Source: Sternotherus odoratus
Taxonomy: Eukaryota > Chordata > Testudines > Kinosternidae
Direction: 5' to 3'
Length of the DNA stretch: 64,000 nt
NCBI GenBank assembly: GCA_032164245.1
Contig: JAVMKO010000003.1
Location: forward strand, 9,248,651 to 9,312,650
Part shown: positions 34,301 through 44,270 of the stretch, piece after piece
Layout of the letters: each line of letters begins with the position of its first letter
Position numbering within the stretch: position 1 is the stretch's first letter
Position numbers and translations under genes: made by a program
The notes under the pieces: model-generated
Databases searched by the model: none
Told to the model about the DNA's origin: nothing
The model's input: the letters and a program-made list of their open reading frames with translations, nothing else

Positions 34301-35080
34301 AACCAGCGCGCAGAAGTGGTCCGCATGATCCGGCGTAACCGGGATGTGTTCTCGGAGACACCGGGCCGGACTACTGAGGTGCACCACCACATCCTCACCG
34401 AGCCAGGAGTAAAGGTGCACGTCAAGCCCTACCGGGTCCCAGAAGCAAAAAGGAAAGAAATCCGAGCGGAGATACAGAAGATGCTAAGGCTAGGGGTCAT
34501 CGAGGAATCCCATAGCCAGTGGTCTAGCCCCGTGGTCTTGGTGCCTAAACCAGACGGCACGGTCAGATTCTGTAATGACTTCCGGAGGTTGAATGACGTC
34601 TCACGGTTCGACGCATACCCACTACCCCGGATAGACGAGCTGATTGACCGGCTAGGCTCGGCCCGGTTTATGTCGACCCTGGACCTGACCAAGGGATATT
34701 GGCAGATCCCCCTAGCCAAGGCAGATAAGGAGAAGACGGCCTTTGCCACCCCGGAGGGGTTGTTCCAGTATACTGTCCTCCCCTTCGGGTTACACGGGGC
34801 CCCCGCCACTTTCCAGCGGCTAATGGATAAACTGTTGCGGCCCCATAGGCAGTACGCGGCCGCCTATCTGGACGACGTCATCATATACAGCCCAGACTGG
34901 GAGACGCACTTGAGGAAGGTGGAGGCCGTCTTAGATACCCTGAGGAAGGCAGGGCTGACCGCAAATCCCCCCAAGTGCTCGATTGGGCTAGCAGAGGCTA
35001 AATATCTCGGGTACGTGGTAGGGAGGGGCGTAGTGAAGCCCCAACTTAACAAGCTGGAAGCGATCCAGAAGTGGCCCTGA
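31307..35080 (+). pseudogene. Gag-pol polyprotein, Gmr1-like, ended by in-frame TGA
   Basis: One 1257-codon frame encodes capsid and enzymes for retrotransposition. Visible in order: an N-terminal coiled-coil-like stretch (about residues 1-50); a capsid with a SCAN-like segment at about 146-227, core W-L-R-P-E at 173-177; a CCHC zinc knuckle at 302-315; a retropepsin-type D-S-G at 364-366; an integrase zinc finger with H631, H636, C666, C669; integrase catalytic D698, D757 and E793 with the last spacing exactly 35; a GPY/F motif at 932-934; and reverse transcriptase with catalytic Asp 1126 in L-D-L-T-K-G-Y-W and Y-L-D-D at 1187-1190. The start is the first ATG after the primer site. Gag and pol are in one frame, so no frameshift is required. 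TGA at 35078-35080 ends the frame between RT and RNase H; the same register stays open beyond it to 35623. A C-to-T change at a CpG arginine codon would explain it. The GC-rich reverse-strand frames across this region are shadows. Confidence 0.93.
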
Positions 35081-35623
35081 CCTATCCGAAAGAAACAGGT
35101 TAGGGCGTTTCTAGGGTTGGTCGGGTACTACCGACGGTTCATCCCCCACTTCACCACCCGGGCCTGCCCGTTGACCGATCTGATGAGAGCCCGTGGCCCC
35201 GACATTGTGAAGTGGTCGGACGCCGCTGAGGGAGCATTTAGGGACCTGCGGACAGCCCTCTGCACCGACCCCGTGCTGATAGCCCCAGACTGGAAGGAAG
35301 AGTTCATCCTACAGACAGACGCCTCTGAGGTAGGGCTGGGAGCGGTACTCTCCCAGCTAAGGGATGGTGAAGACCGCCCGGTTCTATTCCTCAGCCGGAA
35401 GCTCCTGCCCAGAGAACGGAAATACGCTGTAGTAGAAAAGGAGTGCCTGGCGGTGAAGTGGGCCATAGAGAGCCTCCGTTATTATCTACTCGGTCGACGG
35501 TTTACCCTAGTTACGGACCATGCCCCGCTGAAGTGGATGCATCAAAATAAGGACAGCAATGCGAGGGTTACGAGATGGTTCCTCTCACTACAACCCTTCC
35601 TCTTCCACGTACAACATCGGTAA
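35081..35623 (+). pseudogene. RT-to-RNase H remainder, truncated
   Basis: This stretch, in the register of the upstream polyprotein, holds the RT C-terminal block (V-R-A-F-L-G-L-V-G-Y-Y-R-R-F-I) and an RNase H domain with the catalytic T-D-A-S (Asp at codon 1338 counted from the gag ATG), the E-K-E-C-L-A-V block and the T-D-H-A-P-L motif. RNase H breaks off at V-Q-H-R, just where family members continue into the A-D-x-L-S-R end, and the DNA changes abruptly to AT-rich unrelated sequence with an immediate TAA. RNase H would remove the RNA template during reverse transcription; this copy lacks its final part. Confidence 0.9.
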
Positions 35624-36035
35624 TAAAACAAGCTCTTTACACCCTCATGCTAAGCACTGGGGACCTCTTGCTTATGACTAATGAACTTTGCCTCCTGGAG
35701 TCCAAGAAGCATAGAGATAATCAGTTTCTTCTCTATGGGGCTTTTGTCTCCCTCCTGCTATGTGCTCTGTGCTGCAAAACTCAGCTGATAGGAGGAATTC
35801 ACATGCATGATCCATCTTCATGGAGGGGAAGAGCAGAGTAACAAAAAGGCCTTGGCCCCCTTTAACATCCCATAACAGTCTGCCTGGTGTTGGTTGGCCA
35901 AGATGTAACACCTTGTGTTTCAGATCAGCTTATACAACTAAGGATCACATTAGCTCTTCTAGCTACAGCATCTCACTGGGAACTCATGTTCAGTTGTATC
36001 TACTGTTACTCCTTTTCTGTGTCTCTGCATCTCAG
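35624..36035. other. Unassigned flank of the truncated Gypsy element
   Basis: AT-rich sequence starting TAATAAAACAAGC at the truncation point. No LTR, polypurine tract or repeat of the 30.7-kb flank is visible. The frames at 35575-36191 have no domain. Confidence 0.4.
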
Positions 36036-36870
36036 GATACAGTCCCCTGGCTTGTAAATATGGCCTGCTTTCTTTGTTTCTACCTGCATATAACTTTGCA
36101 TTCACGTGTAATGACATGCATGTTCTCAAATGAGCTAACCTTACCAAGGAACACACATCAGTCTGTATCACTGACCTGTTCTCATCATTAATTTGCACTC
36201 TACCAATTTTGTGTCCTCTGGAAATTTTATCAGCAAAATTTTTATATTCATTTCCAGATCACTGAAAAAAGATATTGAATAGCATAGGGCTAAGGACACA
36301 TCCCTCTGGGATCCTACTAGAGACCTCCATAGGATGATGATTCACAATTTACAAATACTTTTTGAGATCTCTGAATTAACCCATTTTTAATCCATTTAAT
36401 ATGGCATGAATTGACTGTGTATAATAATTTTTTACCCAAATGCCAGACAAGATTAAGTCTTGTATCCAAAGAAGTCTCAGTATATTATGTCAATGCAGTT
36501 ACCTTTATCAACAAAACTTGTGATCCCAGAAGTTTGGCAAGACCCTATTTTCCATAATACCATGTTGATTTGCATTAATTATGCTGCCATCTTTTAATTC
36601 TTTACTGACTGTGTCCTATATCGGATTTTCAATGAGTTTGCCTGCGATCAATATCAGTCTAAATGACCTTTACCCAGGTGCTCTGATTTCCCCTTTTTAG
36701 ATATTGGCATGACAATAGTTTTTTCCCAGTCTTCTGGAACTTCCCATGTAGTTCACAATTTGTGAAAAGTCAGTACCAATGGCTCAGATCGTTCCACCGC
36801 TAGTTCTTTTAATACTCTTTGGTGCGGCTTACTTCAGGCAGGCAATCGAGTACATTCCTAATGCTGACAG
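36036..36870 (-). pseudogene. L3/CR1-clade LINE reverse transcriptase remnant
   Basis: The minus strand encodes a broken CR1-clade RT. Near 36260-36320 the reverse reading gives I-P-E-G-C-V-L-S-P-M-L-F-N-I-F, the decayed P-Q-G...L-F-N-I-F block. Near 36720-36840 it gives V-L-K-E-L-A...W-E-V-P-E-D-W...I-S-K-K-G, the N-terminal RT block. Several stops lie between. The copy shares its order and many words with that at 63130-63860 (for example CCATAATACCATG, GGCATTAATTAT-like text). Confidence 0.85.
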
Positions 36871-38176
36871 CTCAGTTCCCTGCTAACTCAGGAGACCGGA
36901 GCTACAGGAAGGCAAACTTTACACCTATTTGAATAGAAACAGTAGCAAATCACTATCTGATGGCTTAAAATAAACTACGCTAATCATGCCTAAAATGCCC
37001 ACAAGGAGAAGATAGGATTCCCCCCCAGAACATTTAAAAGACAAAATAAAACCCTACAAAAAACCCAGCCACTCTATAACAAGGCAGTTTACGTATGGAG
37101 CAGATTCTGCTCTCAGAGACAATTGTGTAAACATGGAATAACTCCATTGCCCTCATTAGACTCAAGCTGGTAGATCAGCAAAATCTGGCATTCTATATTC
37201 AGCAGAGATGGAAAGAAACTGAAGATACTGTCCCAGCTTCAGTACCAATAAAACACAGCACCAGGAGAGTCTACCAATTCAGCAGTGTTTTTATTGTGCA
37301 TTATACTAGTATTTTATGTATTTATGGGTGTAAATTAAGTTGTGACCTATCTGCTTCTACGTTACTAAGGTCAAGCGAGCGGATGCCTCTCCTTCATGGA
37401 CAATCATGTATGTCAATCACTTCACAAATAAGCTGAGTATACACAGTGGCTCCTTGCTACCCAGAAACAATTGTCTGCCTTGCTCCATACGGTTACAACC
37501 CCTCTGATAAAACGATGCTGTTTTGCCACGCTGTTGTTGCTCAGATTTTACCATGTGAATGTCTTCTCCCCTTGAAGGAGGGACATCGCTAAAAGGGACA
37601 GGAAGGCAAACTGAAGCCGAGTACGGGTAGAATGATCAGAACTGCAACGCTTGGGATCTGAGAAGGGGTTTGTGGTGGAACAAATACAGGGTTGGTATCT
37701 GGGCCAGAGGGTGAGAGCTGCTGCATGTGTCCCCATCTCCTGCTGCTCAGGGCCGCCACAGTTCATGGGAGAACAATACAGAATTGGAGAGTGAGCGGCA
37801 CATGCGCTGCAGCTGATCCTGACTGATCAAAAACAAGCCATTTGTCCTTCTCTGTGCAAATGCACTGATGGGAGCCAGCAGATGGGCCTGTGGGCGGGTG
37901 GGTTTGGTGTCACTCCACTTTTATTTTATAACCAAATCCTACTCTTTTCACCGTGAGCCACGGATACTTTTAAAAATATGTATTGAGATTTTAACATGAT
38001 AATGTATAAATTAAAGATCAGGCAGTGCTCAGCAGGGAAAAAGATAATATATCAGCATTTGCTGGACCATGGTAATTACATTTCCTGTGGCATTTATGAT
38101 ATTTCCAATACTGATATGGGAAAAATGCACATAAGTGTTGATTTTTTTTAACTAGTTACTGCTGTACAAAGCATAC
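36871..38176. other. Unassigned sequence
   Basis: About 1.3 kb with no recognised transposon or coding domain. AT-rich at 37950-38150. The minus-strand frame at 37548-37766 has no family features. Confidence 0.4.
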
Positions 38177-38236
38177 GATCCAAAGCCTATCGACATCAAT
38201 GGGAAAACTCCCATTGGCTTCAAATGGCTTTTGATC
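38177..38236. repeat. Short perfect-like foldback, 27-bp arms
   Basis: The arm GATCCAAAGCCTATCGACAT (38177 onward, 27 bp) and the arm ending GGCTTCAAATGGCTTTTGATC pair with about 80% identity across a six-base loop. Words of this type (GATCCAAGGTCCATTGAAG) also occur near 47550, so it belongs to a dispersed foldback family. Confidence 0.7.
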
Positions 38237-38539
38237 AAGTCCATTGAAAGGGAATAAATATGCACATCTAGCATCAGATCCGGGCTGCATCCAAGTGAGT
38301 AGAAAAACTCCACTTCATTTTAATGGGAACAGGATTTGCAGCTAAGGCTCTGATCCAGCAAAACACTTATGCACCTGCTAAACTTTATTCCTGTGTGTTG
38401 TTCCATTGAAGCTAATGGACCTACTCCCCGGGGTATAGTTATGAATGTGTTCGCAGGATTTTGGATTTCATGTTTACAGACACAGAGCAGACTGTGATCT
38501 GACCCAATGTGGTGATGCAGGGGAATAAAAGTTCTAGGG

Positions 38540-38978
38540 CAGGGGTGACCAACTGGTGACTCCAGAGCCACATGCGGCTCGTCAGAAGTTAATATGCGGC
38601 TTCTTGTATAAGCACCGACTCCAGGGCTGGAGCTAAAGTATCCAACTTTCCAATGTGCTGGGGGGTGCTCACTGCTCAAGCCCTGGCTCTGACACAGGCC
38701 CTGCCCCCACTCCATCCCTTTTCCCTCCCTCCTTTGAGCCTGCTGTGCCTTCGCTCACCCCTCCCCCCCCCAGAGCCTCCTGCATGCCACGAAACAGCTG
38801 ACTGGGAGGTGCAGGGAGGGAGGCGGAGGCACTGATCAGTGGGGCTGCCAGTGAGCAGGGGGCACTGGGAGTGGTGCAGGGGAGCTTGGTGGGAGGTTGC
38901 TGTAATATTACTGTGGCTCTTTGGCAATGTACATTGGTAAATTCTGACTACTTCTCAGGCTCAGGTTGGCCACCCCTA
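38540..38978. mobile_element. hAT-type non-autonomous element
   Basis: A 439-bp unit with ends CAGGGGTGACCAACTGG and CAGGTTGGCCACCCCTA as inverted repeats. The flanks TTCTAGGG and ATCTAGGG are an 8-bp duplication with one mismatch. The interior is C-rich with no transposase. Subterminal words GAGCCACATGCGGCTC and ACTGTGGCTCTTTGGC are typical of vertebrate hAT elements of this type. Confidence 0.85.
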
Positions 38979-40224
38979 ATCTAGGGGCGGGGCAGGGAAG
39001 AATATACAACTCATTGGAATTTTTTTTTTTTTTTTTGGTGTGAAAATGCTGATTTGTCAGAACCAAAACTTTGATGGGGAGGCTGATTTTGAGGCATTTC
39101 CCGATTTGCAAAAGAGATGGAAAACAAGGTAAAATAAACTAAACAGGTCAAAACTGAAACAAAATGTTTTAAGATCAGCAAAATGAAAATGTTTAATTGA
39201 CCTGATAATTTTGCAGGGGGAGGAGGGATTTCCAGTTTGTGAAACTTTTTGAGAGTTTGACATTTTGTCCTGATGTGAGACGGGAAGATGTTTTTCAAAT
39301 CTCCAAAATTCTCACGGGAGAAGAAAACTGTTTCCTGCCTGCTTTAGAAGAATAGGGGCCCCTGTGCCCATTCTTCAGCTCTACAAGGGCAAGGAGTGGG
39401 TGGAGCCTTGGCTGCCCTTCCCACATGCTAGCCAGTGAGTTGGCTGGGCATGTGATGCCCAGAGAGAAGGAGCTAATTATTCATCCTGAAGAAAACCGAG
39501 GACTCTGAATCAAAATTCCTTCCTGAGGTGATGCTCCTATTTGCTGCAAGACTGGAATGTAAAGGTTTACTCTGACCCCATCGGCGGGCTGAAATTTGGG
39601 TGAAGGTGATTCTGAAGTGATAGATTTCATGATTCTGCAATGGGCGTGGGTGGTTAGTCCTAGTGGTCAGACACAAGGGTGAAAACCAAAGACAGCATCA
39701 GGGGCCAAACCGTGGCTCAGTCTGAGACCGCTTCAAGGTAAGGCAGAAGAGCAGAGACTTGGAGTTGGCAGAACAGCAGTAACAGGGTGTAGACGGGACT
39801 GGGATAAGAGGAGATGAGTGCAGGAGTCAGGTAAGCAGGAGGGGTCGGTCTGTAGTAGCAGCAGCCACGGATTCCTTTACTTGCTCGTACAAAGTTTCTG
39901 TTGTTACTTCCTGGTTTAAAAAAAATATATATATATAGCGCTCCTCAGCCAGCTGTGGCCAGGGCTCTTTGCAAGATAACCCTTTTCTAGTTACTTGTGC
40001 GGCAGTCACAGCATGAGTGCTGCCTGTGAACCTGGGTTCAAGACCCGTGATCCCCACAGATGCCAAAAGGAAGAAACGAGAGCAACAGAATAAGGAAAAT
40101 AGACAGCAAGCCTCAGTAAAATGGGCTGGAATCATGACCTCTCTAGGTCCCTTCAAACCCTTCATTTCTATGGTCAACATAGATCTTCTCACCCTGTGAG
40201 GGAAGGAAGCACTATACCATTTTT
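38979..40224. other. Unassigned sequence with poly-T and a tRNA-like phrase
   Basis: A T18 run lies at 39020-39037, followed to 39310 by AT-rich sequence resembling the hAT-type foldback at 40980. At 39990-40070 the phrase CCTGGGTTCAAGACCC looks like a B-box and T-arm of a tRNA-derived SINE, but no complete unit can be drawn. No coding domain. Confidence 0.35.
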
Positions 40225-40345
40225 CTTTTTAACACTTGACAAACAGAAGCACAGGGCAGATTAAGTGACTTGCCCAAGGTCACATAGAAAGAAAGAAAGT
40301 TAAATTGAAATACACCCATAGATCAGTCCTTCAGCCTTGCACTGA
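40225..40345 (-). mobile_element. MIR SINE fragment
   Basis: The plus strand carries CAGAAGCACAGGGCAGATTA, AGTGACTTGCCCAAGGTCAC and AGAAAGAAAGTTAAATTG, the reverse complement of the MIR core. Confidence 0.78.
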
Positions 40346-40536
40346 TGTGTAATATTGCTGAGTACGGTTAAACAGCCGCCACATGCCAGCCCCATACAGG
40401 GCTGTATTTCAATGGTATTCTGACATGCCACAGCCTTTGCAATATGTTTTGGGGTGTTTCAGGATGAAAGGCACTCACATACCACAGTAACGAGCGCAGG
40501 ATAGATATTATTATCTCTACTGTGTCTTAACTCTTG

Positions 40537-40796
40537 GGGCTTGTCCTCACTACGGCAGGGAAACATCGATCTTTTGGCAATCGACCTATCGCGTCTCGTC
40601 AAGACGCAATAAATCGATCCCCAGCAGCTCCTCCATCGACTCCGGAAGTCCAGCTTGTCAAGAGGTGAAAGCTGGAGTTGATGGGAGAGCGCGCCGCCGA
40701 CCGCTGCCGCCGTGAGGACGGCAGGTAAGTCGGCTGTAGAGAATTAATTAATTGCGTATCTACAGTCGATTTCCCCCCCTAGTGGAGACCAGCCCC
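40537..40796. mobile_element. PIF/Harbinger-like MITE, GGGCTTGTC family
   Basis: A 260-bp unit starting GGGCTTGTCCTCACTACGG and ending TAGTGGAGACCAGCCCC. Internal words (ATCGATC, CGACTCCGGAA, GAGCGCGCCGCCGAC, GTGAGGACGGCAGGTAAGTC) are shared with 49486-49768. TTG flanks both sides as a possible 3-bp duplication. No coding frame. Confidence 0.65.
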
Positions 40797-40979
40797 TTGG
40801 ACAGCACTCTTCAGACACACACCTCAAAGTGCTTTTAAAAGGAGGCCAAACTGAATTATCTTTATTTGAAGGCAGGGGGAAAATGAAGCACATAAAAGTA
40901 AAGGTGAGATTTTCAAAAGCATCTGACTGATTTATGAGCACAAATCCTGCTGAAAGTCACTGTGACTTTTGCTCCTAAG

Positions 40980-41379
40980 CAGAGCTGGGCGAATGATATA
41001 TTTTTCAGTTCAGTGGCAGTCTTGGTGGGGGGGGAGGGGAAATCGGGCCACACTGATATTGAAAATGTTTGAAATATTTGGGCAATTGAAAAATAAAAAA
41101 AAAAATTCATTTTGTGTCAAACGAAATGTTTTGTTTTCACAAAATCAAAATGTTTTGTTTTGATTTTGATCAGTTTTGTTAAAAAATAAACTGAAAGTGA
41201 CTTTTGAATCTAAATTTTGTTTTCAAACAAAAAAATTAAAACATTTCAATTTTTTTCAGATTTTTTTTCTAAGCAAACAATTTGATGAAATCAACACAAA
41301 TTCACAAAATGTTTTGGTGCCTCTGAATCTGCATTTTTTTCCCCAGAGAGTTTCAGCTCAAACTTTTTGCCCACCTCTA
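40980..41379. mobile_element. AT-rich hAT-type MITE with perfect TSD
   Basis: A 400-bp unit with ends CAGAGCTGGGCGAA and TTTTTGCCCACCTCTA as inverted repeats, flanked on both sides by CTCCTAAG (40972-40979 and 41380-41387), a perfect 8-bp target duplication typical of hAT. The interior is a series of AAATGTTTTG and CAAAACATTTT words with self-complementarity. The two plus-strand frames here are low-complexity artefacts. Confidence 0.88.
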
Positions 41380-41461
41380 CTCCTAAGTAATTTAGGCGCC
41401 CAATGTGTCTTGCCCAAAGTCACATATCAGACTAATGGAGAAATTAGACAGAAAGGCACCA

Positions 41462-41850
41462 CAGTAGAACCTCAATGTTTACAAATAACCAATCTTGTGA
41501 ATGACCAGTTATGCCAACCATTTTTCCCAATAGAAAAAACGCACATAACAAATATGATGATCATAGAATCATAGAATATCAGGGCAGGGTTGGAAGGGAC
41601 CTTGGAAGGTCATCTAGTCCAACCCCCTGCTCAAAGTAGGACCAATGATGAATGTTGATGAAGAACAACTCAACATCCATCCCTTCCTAGTCTGATGCCT
41701 TCAAATGCATTGGAAATTGCATTGGGTTGAAGCAATGTAGAGTACCAGACTGCAGTTTACGCACAAGGCCTATTCTCCATTTTGAAATTTTTGATTTGAT
41801 AAACTTTTGTTTTTTTTGAATTCCTAGTTTTTAAAATAGGGGTTCTATTA
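41462..41850. mobile_element. Tigger/pogo-like element, interrupted by CR1
   Basis: The left end CAGTAGAACCTCAATGTTTAC and the right end TTTAAAATAGGGGTTCTATTA are inverted repeats of Tigger type. The TA duplication is not clean. A CR1 3' end at 41563-41665 splits it; the phrase TGATTTGATAAACTTTTG lies on the right side. Confidence 0.6.
41563..41665 (-). mobile_element. CR1 LINE 3' end, inserted into Tigger-like element
   Basis: On the minus strand it is the CR1 3' terminus: AGTTGGACTAGATGACC-like text, TTCCAACCCTGCC and the ATTCTATGATTCTATGATC tail. ATGATG words occur on both sides and may be the target duplication. Confidence 0.85.
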
Positions 41851-42414
41851 TATATACACTTGCATATATAATATATTCTAATGTATATGCATGTAATATA
41901 TTATTTCTTCTATAGTTTGTCTGACATACTGTATCCTAATGTTCCTCTACTGTAGTTTTGCTTTAGTTCAATAAAGTCAGCCTGACATGTTTTATTCCAT
42001 GTTCAATCAGTTGATATGCATAATCCTGGAGCCATTTATTGCAAGCACATCACGGGCCAAAGACATGGTACACCTGACTTGGCATTTACTCCTGCCCACG
42101 CATTCTTAGTGTGATCCATAAAGGACATTTGGCATTGCTCTGCCTTGCCAAATCCACCTGAGGGTTAGATTTCATCTGCTCTCTTTTGCATCAGTTCCTT
42201 TAAAGATGGTGCTTTCTTTAATGAGCTGTCAGAGCTAAGCATTTCGCTGAAGTTAAACAGAGCTGCACCTTCTTGGGCTTATTTATTTTACTAGCTACTA
42301 AGGAGCTAGATACACCAGAAAAAAATTGTGCAGACACAAGCCCTAAGTCAATGGGACTTATATGCATGGGATGCTTGGAATATCAGACCCATTATGCCAT
42401 CTTTTAAACTTGAC
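41851..42414. other. Unassigned AT-rich sequence
   Basis: An AT-rich TATATA stretch at 41851-41930 followed by sequence without a recognised element or gene. Confidence 0.4.
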
Positions 42415-42530
42415 CATTTCACATAGGAATGTAGAAGCAGAAGAGTTGCCATACTGCACTGGAACATACTTGATTGGTCTTCTGACACCGGCTAATATCT
42501 GATGCTTCAGTAAAAGGCAGAAAAAAGTCA
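42415..42530 (-). mobile_element. L3-like LINE 3' end fragment
   Basis: The plus strand shows GTAGAAGCAGAAGAGTTGCC, ATACTGCACTGGAACATAC, GGTCTTCTGACACCGG and CTGATGCTTCAGTAAAAGG, a diverged antisense copy of the L3-type 3' end. Confidence 0.65.
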
Positions 42531-43036
42531 TGAAAGCACCCAGAGGACTCAGTGCTAATAATGACCTAGGCTGTACTTTGCCATTGCCCAGGGGAATGGG
42601 GGAGGGTTCCAGGACCCTTGCTCCCAGGTTGTGCCACCTGCACAAAGCCCGGAACAGCCTCTTAGTGCCTGGGGTGCACTCCACTCGAGAGACAGCAGGG
42701 AAAAGGAGCAGCATCCCAAGGCATATTATTGCAACACGTACATCCCTTGCATCTAGGGAGACTCCAGGAGGGAAAGGGGGCCCCTGATGGGTAATTCCAA
42801 CCTGATTTGCCCTGGTATGGTGCTGCTCCGCAATGCTTTCCCCAGGCTGCCTATAGAAGAGCTCTATCAGAATGGTGCAAAATGTTCAAGAAACTTGCTC
42901 AGATTCAGGCGTCCTTAGCTCAGACTCATTGGAAGATCTGTTAAAGTTCTCAGCACTTTCAAGGAAACCTGGATCCTTCTTTGAGTGAATTTGGCCCCAG
43001 GTTTCACTGGCCATTTCTCAGTTAGGCAAAATTCTG
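42531..43036. other. Unassigned sequence
   Basis: No recognised repeat, RNA or domain. The frames on both strands at 42358-42787 overlap one another and have no family features. Confidence 0.4.
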
Positions 43037-44270
43037 TCATAGAATATCAAGGTTGGAAGGGACCTCAGGAGATCATCTAGTTCAACCCCCCCTGCTCAAA
43101 GCAGGACCAACACCAACTAAATCATCCCAGCCAGGGCTTTGTCAAGCCTGACCTTAAAAACCTCTAAGGATGGAGATTCCACCACCTCCCTGGGTAACCC
43201 ATTCCAGTGCTTCACCACCCTCCTAGTGAAATAGTGTTTCCTACTATCCAACCTATACCTCCTCTACTGCAACTTGAGACCATTACTCCTTGTTCTGTCA
43301 TCTGCCACCACTGAGAACAGGTTACAAATTGATTGTTTAGTATTTTGTTCCAATATCTTTATATGTATTGAAGTTAGGCTGACTGGTCTACAATTTCTGG
43401 GGTCCTCTTTGTTACCCTTTTTAAATATAGGTACCAAGTTAGCCATCCTGCAGTCCTCTGGGCCTATCCCTCTTCTCCATGAGTTCTTAAAGATAATTGC
43501 AAATGGTTCCAACATTGCTTCAGCTAGTTTTTTATGTGCCCTATGGTGAATTTCATCAGTCCCTGCCAACTTGAATATATGTCACTTATCTAAATAGTTT
43601 TTAAGCTGTTCACTCCTTATTTTGGATTTTGATCCTTCCCTGTTGTTGTTCATATTCATTGTGTTAAGTATCTGGTCACATTTGACATTTTTAATCAACA
43701 CTGAAACAAAATAGGCATTAAACAGCTCAGCCTTCTTGATATCATCTGTTATCAGCGCTCCTTCCCCACTAAGTTGAACTACACTTTCCTGCATCTTTCT
43801 CATGCTCCTAAAGTATTTATAGAATCTCTTTTTATTGCCTTTTATGGCCTTTGCTAGGAGTTAATCATTTTATACCCTCGCCTTTCTGATTTTGTCCCTA
43901 CCGTCTTGTATTCTTCTTTGTACTCCTCCTTAGCAATCTGTCCATATTTCCACTTTTTGTAGTTTTCTTTTTTTATTGTCACACCATTAAAGAGCTCTAA
44001 TGGAGCCGCATTGTCCTCCTCCCGTTCTTCCTATTATTCTTTTGCATCAGGATAGTTTGCGGTTGCACCTTCAATATTGTCTCCGTGAGAAATTCCTGGA
44101 TTTCCTGAACTCTTTTGTCCCTTAGATTTTCTTCCCAGGGGACCTTACCCCCCAGGTCTCTGAATTTATTAAAGTCTGCTTGTTTGAAATCCATTTTCCT
44201 TATTCTTTTGCCCTCACTCCTTCCTTTCCTGAGAATTATGAGATCTACCTTTATCTAATGATGGTGAGCT
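43037..44270 (-). pseudogene. CR1 LINE with large internal deletion
   Basis: Reading leftwards on the minus strand: linker after the endonuclease (M-D-F-K-Q-A-D-F...W-E-E-N-L-R near 44000-44194), pre-RT segment (E-S-V-V-Q-L-S-G-E-G-A-L-I-T-D-D...K-A-E-L-F-N-A-Y-F at 43582-43803), RT N-terminal block (W-R-R-G-I-G-P-E-D-C...P-I-F-K-K-G-N-K-E-D-P-R-N-C-R-P-V-S-L-T-S near 43400-43569), then at about 43320 an abrupt switch to the 3' UTR (plus-strand CATCTGCCACCACTGAGAAC) and the terminal ATATTCTATGAC at 43037. The RT active site, palm and thumb are missing. Intact CR1 encodes an endonuclease/RT that copies its own RNA into DNA; this one cannot. Confidence 0.92.

Larger units (their letters stand above)
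30753..35623 (+). mobile_element. Gmr1-like Ty3/Gypsy LTR retrotransposon, 3'-truncated
   Basis: A 4.87-kb remnant comprising 5' LTR, primer-binding site, a short leader and a long gag-pol frame. The enzyme order is protease, integrase, GPY/F, reverse transcriptase, RNase H, whereas ordinary Ty3/Gypsy elements put integrase last. This order is known from Gmr1-like elements of deuterostomes, whose gag is also the established ancestor of the SCAN domain of vertebrate zinc-finger proteins. The sequence stops within RNase H at about 35620. No polypurine tract or 3' LTR follows and no target duplication can be identified. The element is GC-rich and keeps many CpGs, unlike its AT-rich surroundings, which suggests it is younger than the neighbouring LINEs. 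Confidence 0.92.

Noticed and set aside
31307..35623. Gag-pol frame as a domesticated SCAN-type host gene
   Set aside because: Zinc knuckle, protease, integrase, RT and RNase H with an LTR and primer site show a retrotransposon; the in-frame stop and truncation argue against a maintained function.
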